DNA from: CAZVPF01 sp964628195
GTDB lineage: Bacteria; Planctomycetota; Phycisphaerae; Sedimentisphaerales; Anaerohalosphaeraceae
Length of the DNA stretch: 64,000 nt
Direction of reading: 5' to 3'
NCBI GenBank assembly: GCA_964628195.1
Contig: CAZVPF010000005.1
Coordinates: 84,668-148,667, forward strand
A program made the position numbers and the translations under genes. The notes below the pieces were generated by a model. The model made no database searches. It was given only the letters and a program-made list of their open reading frames with translations, and was not told the DNA's origin. This document shows positions 1 through 8,976 of the stretch, in pieces (position 1 is the stretch's first letter; each line of letters opens with the position of its first letter).

Positions 1-51
1 GATAGTTTTAAGCCTGCTCGCTATGATTATCTTAAAGTGGAGGGACTTTGA
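1..51 (+). CDS. 3' end of an unidentified gene cut by the window edge
   Basis: Frame 1 is open from the first base to a TGA at 49-51, giving a 16-residue C-terminal tail ending YDYLKVEGL. The stop directly abuts the GTG start of the methyltransferase at 52, the spacing expected of translationally coupled genes. Too little remains to name a family. It could also be a chance open frame, but the tight abutment favours a real gene. Confidence 0.4.
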   Translation, partial: DSFKPARYDYLKVEGL

Positions 52-903
52 GTGGATAATCTTGAAAGATGCATCGCGTGTGACGGCGAGAAAATTAAGA
101 AAATTCGGCTTGCATCCGGGCATGATGCTTATGAATGTGAGACTTGCGGTCTTGTTCGTGCAGCTGAAATCAAGCCTGATAAAAAAATATATGAAGACGG
201 TTATGACGATAAAAAAGAAGGGTTTACCTGGCATCATTTTTTAAGTACGCAAAAGAAGATTAAAGAAGGTTGTGCAGTTCACCTGTCCTGGCATGAAGAG
301 AAGCTGCTGAAAAAACATGGAAAGGTAAATAATGAAAAACTGCTTGAAGTAGGTTGCAGCATCGGTCGTTTTTTACATGCTGCCAGGCAGCGGGGCTGGG
401 ATGTTCATGGAATTGACATAAGCTCAAAGGCAGTTGAGCTTGCGGGTGAAATTTTAGGCCATGAAAATGTTGATTGCGGCACGCTTGACAACGATTTCTT
501 CGATAACAACTCTTTTGATCTCGTTACATCTTATGAAGTAATAGAACACGTTGAAGACCCTTTATTGTTTATGCGACAGATAAACAAAGTATTAAAAACC
601 AACGGAACAGCCGTCATAAGTACGCCTGATTGGGCCAATATTTTTATTCGACGACATAAAAGACTAAATTACTGGCCGCCTTATCATATATGGTATTTTA
701 ACAGTAAAAATATTAAAATGCTGTTTGAAAAAACAGGCTTTGAGGTCAAAGAGATATGGAGGAGGAAATTTGCCTGGAGCGAAACATGCTGGCCGAAATG
801 GAAAAGATTGTTACTGTTGCCCTACTTGTTGTTTCGCGGTACAATTCTCAATGAAGGTAACGGCAGAATAGTCGTAATAGCAGCTAAAACGAATCAGGAA
901 TAA
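52..903 (+). CDS. Class I SAM-dependent methyltransferase with N-terminal zinc-ribbon-like motif
   Basis: A 283-residue protein starting at GTG, just after AGGGA. Two Cys pairs near the N-terminus (C7/C10 in CIACDG and CETCG near residue 31) look like a small zinc ribbon. The SAM-binding motif I, LLEVGCSIGRFL, lies near residue 97 and the post-I region DLVTSYEVIEHVEDP is typical of Methyltransf_11/23 proteins. Such enzymes commonly methylate sugars or lipids in surface glycan clusters, and the acyl carrier protein 3 bases downstream fits that setting. The substrate cannot be told from sequence. The gene is visibly richer in A/T-ending codons than those after 2.4 kb, possibly a sign of transfer. 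Confidence 0.85.
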   Translation: MDNLERCIACDGEKIKKIRLASGHDAYECETCGLVRAAEIKPDKKIYEDGYDDKKEGFTWHHFLSTQKKIKEGCAVHLSWHEEKLLKKHGKVNNEKLLEVGCSIGRFLHAARQRGWDVHGIDISSKAVELAGEILGHENVDCGTLDNDFFDNNSFDLVTSYEVIEHVEDPLLFMRQINKVLKTNGTAVISTPDWANIFIRRHKRLNYWPPYHIWYFNSKNIKMLFEKTGFEVKEIWRRKFAWSETCWPKWKRLLLLPYLLFRGTILNEGNGRIVVIAAKTNQE

Positions 904-906
904 GGC

Positions 907-1125
907 TTGGAAGATAAACTTAAAGAGATTTTTCAAAGATGTTTCGGCGTTGAAGAGCTTGATGACTCCATGAGTATAGAGAACGTGAAGGGCTGGGACT
1001 CAATGGCACATGTAGGCCTGATAATGGAACTCCAGAAGGAGTTTAGTGTAACAATTTCACCTGTCGAGGCTATTGAATTGACAGACGTAGGCAGTATTAA
1101 AGATTTTCTTACGGAAAAATGCTGA
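907..1125 (+). CDS. Acyl carrier protein
   Basis: A 72-residue acidic protein with a TTG start three bases after the methyltransferase stop. The phosphopantetheine attachment site is the serine in GWDSMAHVGLIMEL, matching the ACP DSL motif with Met for Leu. The four-helix ACP pattern continues to DFLTEKC. Standalone ACPs of this type beside glycan-modifying genes usually serve a dedicated acyl or aminoacyl transfer rather than bulk fatty-acid synthesis, but the partner ligase or synthase is not in view and may lie before the window. Confidence 0.88.
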   Translation: MEDKLKEIFQRCFGVEELDDSMSIENVKGWDSMAHVGLIMELQKEFSVTISPVEAIELTDVGSIKDFLTEKC

Positions 1126-1126
1126 T

Positions 1127-1264
1127 ATGAGCGGATTGACATTCTGCTTTAATGAAAAACTTCAGCGGAAAATGAGTGCTGGGATAAGGAAAGTGTTATT
1201 CGACCCCCAGGGTCCTTCAGATTTAAGTCGGCAGCTCTACCCAATAGTAGAACAGTTTATCTAA
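1127..1264 (+). CDS. Small ORF of 45 residues, unknown
   Basis: An ATG one base after the ACP stop opens a 45-residue frame ending with TAA at 1262-1264. It starts MSGLTFCFNEK and ends QLYPIVEQFI. The codons are plausible and the position suggests coupling to the ACP gene, but there is no recognisable domain. It may be a real small protein, or the eroded start of a larger gene lost before the acetyltransferase. Confidence 0.3.
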   Translation: MSGLTFCFNEKLQRKMSAGIRKVLFDPQGPSDLSRQLYPIVEQFI

Positions 1265-1344
1265 TAATTGAAAACCATCGTAGGAAATTGACTTTGACCA
1301 CAGAAATGAAGAGTTTGTTGTGTCGCGAAACAGGCTGCAAATAT

Positions 1345-1986
1345 ATGAAGCATCAAAGCAGTTATGTTGATGAGGGTTCCGAAATAGGAGAAAATACCGT
1401 TATATGGCATTTCTCGCATATTATGACTGGAGCGAAGGTCGGCAATGGCTGCAATATTGGACAGAATGTTTTCATAGGCGAGGGCGTTATAGTCGGCGAT
1501 AACGTGAAAATTCAAAATAATGTTTCTTTATACAAGGGCGTTAAAGTTGAAGATGAGGTTTTCTTAGGTCCTTCCTGTGTGTTTACGAATGTTATAAATC
1601 CCCGGTCAGAAGTAAATAGGAAAAATTTCTACAGCAGCACCAATATAAAAAGGGGTGCCACAGTAGGTGCTAATTCAACTATTCTATGCGGGATAGACCT
1701 TGGTTGTTACTGTTTTGTGAGTGCAGGTTCGGTGGTTACAAAAAATGTTAAAAATTATTCTTTGGTTATGGGCATTCCCGCCAGGCACCATAAGTGGTTA
1801 AGCCGGCAGGGTGCGCCTCTCCAAAAGGCCGACAAAGACGGAAATTTGATTTGCCCGGAAACCGGGTTCCGCTACAAAATAATAGACGGGGAGCTGGTAT
1901 GTCTCGACCTGGATGAGTATGATCACCTGCCGGCAGAGTTCAGGAAAAGCAAAATCAGTTATAATGACATGAATTTGCCTGATTAA
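1345..1986 (+). CDS. WbpD/WlbB-like left-handed beta-helix N-acetyltransferase
   Basis: A 213-residue hexapeptide-repeat protein. The start YVDEGSEIGENTVIWHFSHIM is characteristic of UDP-2-acetamido-3-amino-2,3-dideoxy-glucuronate N-acetyltransferases (WbpD/WlbB) that supply rare sugars for O-antigen. Imperfect hexapeptide turns run through residues 10-150. The C-terminal part carries CPETGFRYKI, also seen in this family. The frame extends back to a TTG at 1288, but the family N-terminus begins at the ATG at 1345, so I place the start there. Together with the methyltransferase and ACP it points to a surface glycan locus continuing to the left. Confidence 0.85.
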   Translation: MKHQSSYVDEGSEIGENTVIWHFSHIMTGAKVGNGCNIGQNVFIGEGVIVGDNVKIQNNVSLYKGVKVEDEVFLGPSCVFTNVINPRSEVNRKNFYSSTNIKRGATVGANSTILCGIDLGCYCFVSAGSVVTKNVKNYSLVMGIPARHHKWLSRQGAPLQKADKDGNLICPETGFRYKIIDGELVCLDLDEYDHLPAEFRKSKISYNDMNLPD

Positions 1987-2374
1987 AACATTTTTCAATA
2001 TCTCAGCAGAAAAAAGCATTTCGAGGGTATATTTCCCCCCATCCACGTGCAGGTGAAAAGACGGTTCACTGTCCGTCGGGTTCATCACACAGTTCCAGCA
2101 AGCCAGGCAGGAAAATTCTGCGTTTTCAAGTCTTTTAAGGCACACCTTCTCAGTATGGGAAAAAGCTCATTCGTTTTTGTCATACTGCTCAAAAACTTCA
2201 TTCCCAACCCGTTTTTTGAATTTTTCCCAAATAGCGACTATGCTTTGCAGGCTATCATTAGAGTGAAAGTTTTTGCCAGTTTGTAAAGGCTTGGATAGGA
2301 TTATTGGATTGCGTAATTTGAGAGTATGTATAATATGATATGGTGCAGGTTTTATTTTATTATGGGAGAGTTTG
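1987..2374 (+). other. Gene-free stretch between the glycan segment and the amidohydrolase, possible gene remnants
   Basis: No confident gene in 388 bases. On the minus strand two adjacent frames hold protein-like stretches without proper starts (one between about 2166 and 2370, one from 2145 down to about 1990 containing Cys/Trp-rich sequence), as if an older gene had been frameshifted. I do not recognise the family. The final bases carry the GGGAGAG ribosome binding site of the next gene. Confidence 0.3.
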
Positions 2375-3187
2375 ATGAGCGGTATAATCGATTTTCATAC
2401 ACACGCATTCCCCGACAGTCTGGCCAGCAAGGCTATGAAGGCCTTATCGGACGAAGTGCCGGGTGTGCCTTATTTTCTTGACGGGCGGGTCAGGTCGCTG
2501 CTCAAGTCGATGGACAGGGCGGGAATCGAGCGCAGCGTTGTAGCAAGTATTGCCACTCGAGCCAAGCAATTCGAGCCGATATTGCAATGGAGCTGCGAGA
2601 TACGAAGCGAGCGGCTGATACCTTTTCCGTCGGTGCATCCGGGTGACCGGGACGTTGCCGGACGCGTAAGGCAGATAGCGGACGAGGGCTTTGCGGGCAT
2701 TAAAATGCACCCATATTATCAGCAGTTCGATATGGACGAACCGAGAATGGACGAATTTTACTCAGCTGCGAGTGAAAGGCAGCTCGCAGTGCTCATGCAT
2801 ACGGGATTTGATATCGCATTCGAGAGGGTAGACCGGGCAGGACCGGGCAGGATAATGAATGTTATCGGACGTTTCCCTGAGTTGAAACTTGTCACTACGC
2901 ACATGGGCGCGTGGCAGCAGTGGGATGAGGTGGCAAAAAAAGTTACCGGTGAAGATGTATATATAGAAACCTCTTATTCACTGGATGATGTTGACAAAGA
3001 AACGGCAAAAAAAATATTTTTTTCTCATCCAAAAGAAAAGATTATTTTCGGAACCGACAGCCCCTGGGCCGACCAATGCGAGGAAATTGATAAGATCAAA
3101 AAACTCAATTTAGGCAAAGACTTTGAAGATATGGTTTTTTGCAAAAACGCCCTGCGATTGTTGGGTTTATCGGATAAAGCTTCTTAA
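2375..3187 (+). CDS. Metal-dependent hydrolase of the amidohydrolase-2 family
   Basis: A 270-residue TIM-barrel hydrolase. The N-terminal metal motif is DFHTHAF, followed by IKMHPYYQ, the histidine strand LVTTHMGAW and the catalytic Asp in GTDSPWAD. The C-terminal NALRLLGL is the usual end of this family. The start is the ATG at 2375 with GGGAGAG at 2364-2370; an upstream TTG is less likely. These cytosolic enzymes act on varied C-N, C-C or C-O bonds, so the substrate is open. It stands alone between the glycan segment and the symporter unit. Confidence 0.85.
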   Translation: MSGIIDFHTHAFPDSLASKAMKALSDEVPGVPYFLDGRVRSLLKSMDRAGIERSVVASIATRAKQFEPILQWSCEIRSERLIPFPSVHPGDRDVAGRVRQIADEGFAGIKMHPYYQQFDMDEPRMDEFYSAASERQLAVLMHTGFDIAFERVDRAGPGRIMNVIGRFPELKLVTTHMGAWQQWDEVAKKVTGEDVYIETSYSLDDVDKETAKKIFFSHPKEKIIFGTDSPWADQCEEIDKIKKLNLGKDFEDMVFCKNALRLLGLSDKAS

Positions 3188-3355
3188 GAAGAAGCAATTT
3201 GTACCTAATATGGGGCAATTTTATTCAGAAAAAAGCACAGTTTTTGTGCGAATATGACGAAGAAATATCGGTGTAAGCTGTTTTATGCGCAGGGATATTG
3301 GCTTGCGGCTGGTGCAGGGATATACAGTTTATATGAAATATATTGAAAAAAACGC

Positions 3356-3384
3356 TTGTAAGGGAATTTTGGATTAGTTAAAAT
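3356..3384 (+). promoter_or_regulatory. Candidate sigma-70 promoter of the symporter unit
   Basis: TTGTAA at 3356-3361 and TAAAAT at 3379-3384 are separated by 17 bases. Transcription would start near 3391, about 35 bases before the small accessory gene at 3426. Read by eye only. Confidence 0.45.
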
Positions 3385-3425
3385 CTCGCGTTATTCAAAA
3401 ATGGCAGGCGATTAAGGAAAATGAG

Positions 3426-3596
3426 ATGTTGGGAATCGAAGGTAACGGCGTTGCTGCGGCTTATGTGTTGTGCATTTTAAGCGCGATCCTTTGCGTTGTT
3501 TACGGTGTTCTTAACTGGAACAAAGGCGAGGAAAGTGTTGAGCCTGACGACATAAAGTGGGCAGCGGAAGAAAAAAAGGTGGAAGAGGAATTGTAG
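3426..3596 (+). CDS. Symporter small accessory protein
   Basis: A 56-residue protein with one membrane helix (about residues 8-29, VAAAYVLCILSAILCVVYG) followed by NWNKG and a charged cytoplasmic tail. Small single-helix proteins of this pattern are found directly upstream of sodium/solute symporters, exactly the arrangement here. They are thought to help assembly or regulation of the transporter. It is too short for most gene callers. The ATG at 3421 is in another frame and was rejected because only the 3426 frame gives the family pattern. Confidence 0.8.
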   Translation: MLGIEGNGVAAAYVLCILSAILCVVYGVLNWNKGEESVEPDDIKWAAEEKKVEEEL

Positions 3597-3671
3597 CAGT
3601 CTTGGCAGTTAATCAGTGGCGCAAGAGGTTCTCCTCCCGAAGGAATGGAAGTGGATTTGGAGGTAAGTGCG

Positions 3672-5483
3672 ATGCCAGCGGAATCCGGAGTCGGGCTATT
3701 TGACATTGTAGTGGTATTGGTATATTTGTTCGCGGTTATTTTTCTTGGCTGGCTTGGTTATAAGCGTACCAAGACAGCGGCGGATTATCTTATTGCGGGC
3801 AGGGATGTTCATCCATTCGTGATGGCGCTAAGCTACGGGGCGACTTTTATCTCGACAAGCGCAATCGTGGGTTTTGGCGGTGTAGCGGGTCTGTTCGGGA
3901 TGAGCGTGCTTTGGCTGACGTTTCTTAATATTTTTGTGGGGATATTCATCGCTTTCGTTTTCATTGCGCCTCGTGCGCGGCGGATTGGTCACTGCCTTGA
4001 CGCCCACACCTTCCCGGAGTTTCTCGGCAGGCGGTACGGAAGCAAGTTCATACAGATATTCGCAGGAGTGGTTATATTCCTGTTCATTCCTTTATACGCG
4101 GCTGCGGTTCTTATCGGCGGCTGTTTGTTTATCGAGCTTCAGTTCGGAATCGATTACAACGTTGCGCTGCTGGTGTTCAGCATTATCATTGCCGCGTATG
4201 TTGTAGTGGGCGGGCTGAAGGGCGTTATGTACAGTGACGCGTTGCAGGGCAGCATAATGTTCCTAGGCATGCTGGCATTGCTGATATTCACGTATAGTAA
4301 ACTCGGCGGGGTTACGAGGGCGCATGAACGGCTGACCGAGCTTGCGCCGCTGGTGCCGGGCAAGCTTCAGGCCATCGGGCACAGGGGCTGGACGCAGATG
4401 CCGCCTTTCGGATGGGGCGATATAAAATATAACCTGTGGTGGCTTGTCATTCCGACTATCACACTTGGTGTCGGCATCGGGGTACTTGCCCAGCCTCAGC
4501 TTGTTGTGCGTTTTATGACGATCAAGAGCCGCAAGGAACTCAACAGGGCGGTCCTGGTCGGCGGGGTGTTTATTCTTATTATGACGGGTGTGGCCTTTAC
4601 TGTGGGTTCCCTGTCAAACGTTTATTTCGCCAACTACGGTCCGGAGCTTACGGGCAGGGTGGTTAAGGACGTCGGTGAAGACGAGAAGCACGTTGTCATG
4701 CAGATAATGAAAGCTGACGGCGGCAGCTGGGTTGACGTTGAGGGCAAGATGGCCCCGGTTAAGCTTAGCGAGGAGCAGCGGGTGGGCGTTGCCGAAGTTG
4801 ACGGCAAGAGTGTCAATGTCGTCAAGGGCAGGAGCATTTCGATAGTTTACGCCGCGGGCGATTCGGGTAAGATTATTCCGACATTTATTACGACGGCGAT
4901 GCCGGCGTGGTTCGGTCTGCTGTTTTTGCTGACGCTGCTTTCTGCGGCGATGAGTACGCTTTCAAGCCAGTTTCACGCGGTCGGGACGAGTATCGGGCGC
5001 GATGTTTACGAGCAGGTTACGGGCAAACACGGGCAAAGTACGCTTGTTACAAGGATAGGTATCATAATCGGCATTGTTTACGCGGTGTTAGTAAGTTTTG
5101 CCTGGCGTGAGAGCACCGTTATTCCGAGGGCGACTGCGATATTCTTCGGGCTTTGCGCGTCAGCGTTTCTTCCGGCGTTTATAGGCGGTATATATTTCAA
5201 GAGGGCGACAAAGCCTGCGGCTATCATCTCGATGGTTGTCGGTTTTATTATTACCGCATTTTGGCTGACTTTCATCAAGTCGAAAGAAGCCGGGGCCATA
5301 GGGCTGGTTCAGCAACTTACGGGCGGCAAGACAAGCCTGCTGGCCGGCAAGCCGAACTGGGACTGGGTGGACCCGATCGTTATAGCTTTCCCGATATCGA
5401 TAATACTTATGATTATTGTCAGTTTCCTTACGAAACCGCCTGCTGATGAACATATTGAAAAATGTTTCGGTCGGCGGAAGTGA
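3672..5483 (+). CDS. Sodium/solute symporter (SSS family) with a large hydrophilic insertion
   Basis: A 603-residue inner-membrane transporter of the LeuT-fold SSS family. Early signatures are ADYLIAGRD, GATFISTSAIVGFGGVAGLFG and RRYGSKFIQ; later SAAMSTLSSQFHAVGTS is the typical TM8-region motif. The start at 3672 has a perfect GGAGGT at 3659-3664, preferred over an in-frame ATG at 3645. An unusual hydrophilic stretch of about 85 residues (roughly 316-405) lies between membrane helices where most family members have a short loop. The small accessory protein upstream and the porin downstream suggest a shared uptake role. The solute is unknown. Confidence 0.9.
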   Translation: MPAESGVGLFDIVVVLVYLFAVIFLGWLGYKRTKTAADYLIAGRDVHPFVMALSYGATFISTSAIVGFGGVAGLFGMSVLWLTFLNIFVGIFIAFVFIAPRARRIGHCLDAHTFPEFLGRRYGSKFIQIFAGVVIFLFIPLYAAAVLIGGCLFIELQFGIDYNVALLVFSIIIAAYVVVGGLKGVMYSDALQGSIMFLGMLALLIFTYSKLGGVTRAHERLTELAPLVPGKLQAIGHRGWTQMPPFGWGDIKYNLWWLVIPTITLGVGIGVLAQPQLVVRFMTIKSRKELNRAVLVGGVFILIMTGVAFTVGSLSNVYFANYGPELTGRVVKDVGEDEKHVVMQIMKADGGSWVDVEGKMAPVKLSEEQRVGVAEVDGKSVNVVKGRSISIVYAAGDSGKIIPTFITTAMPAWFGLLFLLTLLSAAMSTLSSQFHAVGTSIGRDVYEQVTGKHGQSTLVTRIGIIIGIVYAVLVSFAWRESTVIPRATAIFFGLCASAFLPAFIGGIYFKRATKPAAIISMVVGFIITAFWLTFIKSKEAGAIGLVQQLTGGKTSLLAGKPNWDWVDPIVIAFPISIILMIIVSFLTKPPADEHIEKCFGRRK

Positions 5484-5550
5484 TATAGCAGGTATTGTAA
5501 GACAGATTTTAATGGAGAAATAAGTCAACCAGATTTAGGAGACGAGTAGT

Positions 5551-6978
5551 ATGAACAGGAAAATTATGATCTTACTGGCGGTTATGAGTTTTGCCGTATT
5601 GGTTCTGCCGGTCACCGATGCCATGGCTGCACGCGGCAAAGAAAAGCGTGCAGAGGCATACGGAGCAGGCGAGAGTTCTTACGACAAGATGATGGAGAAA
5701 TTCTATCACCCGGCGGACTGGATCGAGCTTGGCGGTGATTTCAGGGCAAGGTATGTATATTCACCGCATGTCGACACTCTAAATGCCAATCCTTCCAACG
5801 GGCAGTCAAACTGGCACTATACGAGATGGCGCACGCGTATCTGGGGCCGGTTCGAGCTGGATGAAAACCTCGATTTCAACGCTCGGATCATCAATGAGTG
5901 GCGCACATGGTGCGACCCGGATCGCAAGCCAGCGGGCTGGAACTGTGACGAGTGGCTGTTCGATAAGTTCAACCTGACCTGGCGGAACGCATTCGATATG
6001 CCGCTGACACTGGTATTCGGTCGCCAGGATATTGCGCTTGGCCACAGGTGGCTGGTCTTTGAGGGTACGCAGAACGACGGTTCGAGGACAATTTTCTTCG
6101 ACGCTATCCGTGCTACTTACGACTGGAAAGAATGGGACACGAAGATCGACGTTATCTATGTTAATAACCTCGCTTACCAGCGAAACAGGATAAAACCAAT
6201 CAACGACCGTGTAACTCCGACTAACTACGAAGACGATCAGGGTATTATCGTTTACGGAAGCAAGAAGTGGTCGGATAAAGTCAAGACAGACGGTTACTAC
6301 ATCTGGAAAAAGGATGACCCACTTCAGGGCACTCTTGGATCGGCGTTCAGTGCCGAAGCTGAAATCCACACGCTTGGCGGTCTTGTTGATGGTTTTATTG
6401 ATGACAACAAGCAGTACCAGTACTACGTTGAAGCCGCTGCTCAGACCGGAAGCAAAGATACCCAGGATATGGAAGCGTTCGGGTTTAATTCCAAGTTCAC
6501 ATATCACAGGCAGGACGAGTGGCAGAACTGTTTTGCTCTCAGTTATGAGTTCATGACCGGTGACGATCCGAGTACGAGCAAGAACGAGGCATTCGATCCT
6601 CTCTGGGGTACCTGGCCGCAGTGGAGCGAGCTTTACGGTTACACTTATTCACGCGAGACATCCATCTTTGAGATCACGAACCTGCATCGCATGGGACTGC
6701 ACTGGTCCATGATCCCGAAAGAGAAGTGGTCTATAGCCGCGGCTTATCACCTTATGTGGGCTGATGAAAATACCCAGAAGAACGGCACGGGTGTTATACG
6801 TTTTGACGACGCTGCTGACTTCAGGGGCCAGCTTTATACGCTTTGGCTGAAGTACAACCATAATAAGCACTGGAAAGGGCATCTCGTTTACGAATACTTT
6901 ATGCCCGGGGCTTACTATGCTTCAAGCAACCATGACAACGCAATGTTCCTTCGTTTGAACATTGAGTATACATTCTAA
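5551..6978 (+). CDS. Outer-membrane beta-barrel porin, alginate-export (AlgE) type
   Basis: A 475-residue protein with a signal peptide (MNRKIMILLAVMSFAV to the AMA cleavage region near residue 27). The mature part alternates aromatic and polar residues with many Trp/Tyr/Arg strands, for example WHYTRWRTRIWGRFEL, and ends in NIEYTF, a C-terminal Phe typical of outer-membrane barrels. The LGGDFRARYVYSP start and GRQDIALGHRWLVFEGT resemble the alginate-export porin family. The RBS is AGGAGA. It follows the symporter closely and ends in a strong terminator, so the two probably pass one substrate across both membranes. Confidence 0.82.
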   Translation: MNRKIMILLAVMSFAVLVLPVTDAMAARGKEKRAEAYGAGESSYDKMMEKFYHPADWIELGGDFRARYVYSPHVDTLNANPSNGQSNWHYTRWRTRIWGRFELDENLDFNARIINEWRTWCDPDRKPAGWNCDEWLFDKFNLTWRNAFDMPLTLVFGRQDIALGHRWLVFEGTQNDGSRTIFFDAIRATYDWKEWDTKIDVIYVNNLAYQRNRIKPINDRVTPTNYEDDQGIIVYGSKKWSDKVKTDGYYIWKKDDPLQGTLGSAFSAEAEIHTLGGLVDGFIDDNKQYQYYVEAAAQTGSKDTQDMEAFGFNSKFTYHRQDEWQNCFALSYEFMTGDDPSTSKNEAFDPLWGTWPQWSELYGYTYSRETSIFEITNLHRMGLHWSMIPKEKWSIAAAYHLMWADENTQKNGTGVIRFDDAADFRGQLYTLWLKYNHNKHWKGHLVYEYFMPGAYYASSNHDNAMFLRLNIEYTF

Positions 6979-7007
6979 GTGACATCGTTTAACCTATCCA
7001 GACCCTT

Positions 7008-7037
7008 GAGCCCGGTGTATGCCGGGCTCTTTTTTTG
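7008..7037 (+). terminator. Rho-independent terminator after the porin gene
   Basis: An 8-bp perfect stem, GAGCCCGG at 7008-7015 with CCGGGCTC at 7022-7029, six-base loop, then eight T residues. It ends the symporter/porin transcript before the ligase cluster. Confidence 0.92.
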
Positions 7038-7111
7038 TTTTGACTTTGCCTTGGCGGTGTGGTAAATTATCGACAAATGTATAAAAATTCAGATAACCGG
7101 GGAGAAGTAAG

Positions 7112-8413
7112 ATGATTTGGAATGAAAAGATCGAGACAATGCCGGTGGCGGATCTTAAGGAGCTTCAATCGGAGAGGCTCAAGAAGATTGCATCTTATGT
7201 TTACAAGAATTGCGGTCTTTATAAGGATAAGTTCGACAAGATCGGGGTAAATCCCGGGGATATCAAGGACATAGACGATATCACGAAGCTGCCTTTCACG
7301 AACAAGCTGGATATGCGGGACTCTTACCCTTTCGGGCTGTTCAGCAGGCCCCAGAAAGAGCTTTCGGAGATTCACGTTTCGAGCGGAACCACGGGAAACC
7401 CCACGCTTGTTGGTTATACTAAGGACGACATCAAGCTTTGGTCGGATGTCATGGCAAGGGCGCTTTGCTGCAGCGGCGCAGAGCCGGGGGACATTATTCA
7501 GATCGCTTACGGTTACGGGCTTTTCACAGGGGGGCTGGGCTTTCATTACGGCGCTCTCGAGGCTGGGCTGACGATAATTCCGACATCATCCGGCCAGACG
7601 AAAAGGCAGTTAAAGATAATGCAGGACTTTTCGCCGCGGATACTGGCGTGTACTCCGAGTTACGCTCTTTATATGGTTGACGAGGCCAATGCACTTGGCC
7701 TTGACCCTCGAAAGAGCAGTTGGGAGATCGGCATTTTCGGCGCGGAGCCCTGGAGCGAGTCGATGCGAACGGAAATAGAGCAGGCCTGGAATATGCTGGC
7801 AACGGACGTTTACGGGCTCTCGGAGATAATCGGCCCGGGCGTTTCGCAGGAGTGCACGCATAAGTGCGGTCTGCATATTTTCTCCGATGTGTTCTACCCG
7901 GAGATAATAGACCCCGAGACGGGTCAGCCGGTTGAGGAAGGTCAGCCCGGCGAGCTTGTAATTACCACGCTCACCAAGCAGGCAATTCCGCTTATCCGTT
8001 ACCGCACCCGGGACATAGTAACCATGACGACCGAGCAGTGCAAGTGCGGCAGGACCAGTCCGCGAACGAGCAAGATAAGGGGCAGGACGGACGATATGAT
8101 CGTTGTCCGGGGCATTAACGTGTTCCCGTCACAGATTGAGCATGTACTTCTCGGAATCGACGGCACCCAGCCGCATTACCAGATCGTTATCGACCGCGAG
8201 GCCCATAAGCTTGATAAAGTAGATATCATGGTCGAGGTCGACGAAAAGATATTCAGTGATGAAATAAAGAAGATGCACATGCTTGAAGATAAGATCAAGA
8301 AGGAGATCGAGGCGGTGCTTTCGATCGGTGTTAAGGTCAAGCTGGTTGAGCCCAAAACGATCGAGCGAAGCATGGGCAAGGCCAAACGTGTAGTTGACAA
8401 GCGAAGTCTTTAA
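7112..8413 (+). CDS. Phenylacetate-CoA ligase family protein, copy 1
   Basis: A 433-residue AMP-forming ligase of the PaaK type. It shows the ATP-binding P-loop-like HVSSGTTGNPT (about residues 89-99), GYGLFTGGLGFHYGA, the DVYGLSEIIGPG core, the Cys pair CKCGRT and the RGRTDDMIVVRGINVFPSQIE hinge region. PaaK proteins activate aryl or acyl acids to CoA thioesters. No other phenylacetate-catabolism gene is present, so the substrate could be another aromatic acid. An ACT-domain gene follows 17 bases later, and the pair is duplicated downstream. Confidence 0.92.
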   Translation: MIWNEKIETMPVADLKELQSERLKKIASYVYKNCGLYKDKFDKIGVNPGDIKDIDDITKLPFTNKLDMRDSYPFGLFSRPQKELSEIHVSSGTTGNPTLVGYTKDDIKLWSDVMARALCCSGAEPGDIIQIAYGYGLFTGGLGFHYGALEAGLTIIPTSSGQTKRQLKIMQDFSPRILACTPSYALYMVDEANALGLDPRKSSWEIGIFGAEPWSESMRTEIEQAWNMLATDVYGLSEIIGPGVSQECTHKCGLHIFSDVFYPEIIDPETGQPVEEGQPGELVITTLTKQAIPLIRYRTRDIVTMTTEQCKCGRTSPRTSKIRGRTDDMIVVRGINVFPSQIEHVLLGIDGTQPHYQIVIDREAHKLDKVDIMVEVDEKIFSDEIKKMHMLEDKIKKEIEAVLSIGVKVKLVEPKTIERSMGKAKRVVDKRSL

Positions 8414-8430
8414 GAAGGAAAGGCAAGGCA

Positions 8431-8862
8431 ATGAAGATAACCCAAATATCGGTTTTTCTTGAGAATCGCAAGGGCAGGCTTTATGACGTTTGTTCCCTTT
8501 TCGGCAAGGAAGGGATCAATATACGTGCACTTACAATAGCAGAGACCGAAACATTCGGTGTGCTTCGGGCGGTTGTTGACAAGCCGGGGCTTGCGTTTGA
8601 GGTATTGAAAGAGAACAGCTTTACGGCTAACATCACGGAAGTGGTCGCGGTGGAGATACCCGACGAGCCCGGCGGACTCGGAAACGTGCTCAAGGTGCTC
8701 TCGGACAATGATGTGAACGTTGAATACATGTACGGTTTTGTTGAGAAGTTTTCGGACAAGGCGCTTTTGGTATTCCGTTTTGAGGATGTGGAAAAGGCGG
8801 TAAAAATTCTTAATGAAAAAAGCATACCGGTTGTAACCGAGGCCGATATTAAAGGGCTTTAA
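8431..8862 (+). CDS. ACT-domain protein, copy 1
   Basis: A 143-residue protein of two tandem ACT domains. The first begins ITQISVFLENRKGRLYDVC and the second VVAVEIPDEPGGLGNVLKVL, both matching the ligand-binding start of ACT folds. ACT domains bind amino acids or related small molecules allosterically. Found immediately after PaaK genes in several anaerobes, it probably senses the ligase substrate or product. RBS AGGAAAGG precedes the ATG. Confidence 0.88.
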   Translation: MKITQISVFLENRKGRLYDVCSLFGKEGINIRALTIAETETFGVLRAVVDKPGLAFEVLKENSFTANITEVVAVEIPDEPGGLGNVLKVLSDNDVNVEYMYGFVEKFSDKALLVFRFEDVEKAVKILNEKSIPVVTEADIKGL

Positions 8863-8976
8863 ATAGCATTTTAAGCCAGCCAGGTTTTGAAAAAGATTAT
8901 TTCGGAGATATTTCGGCAGGGAGGGATTTTGCCGCCCGTTTTCGCGGGCATAAGTTAATTGGTTATAGAGGTTCAG

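Noticed and set aside
5806..6507. A 233-residue minus-strand ORF opposite the porin
   Set aside because: No start site or domain; the porin frame has a signal peptide and family features.
8863..8976. Possible terminator hairpin between the two ligase pairs (GCCCG...CGGGC near 8930-8950)
   Set aside because: Five-base stem without a following T run, so it is not a convincing terminator.
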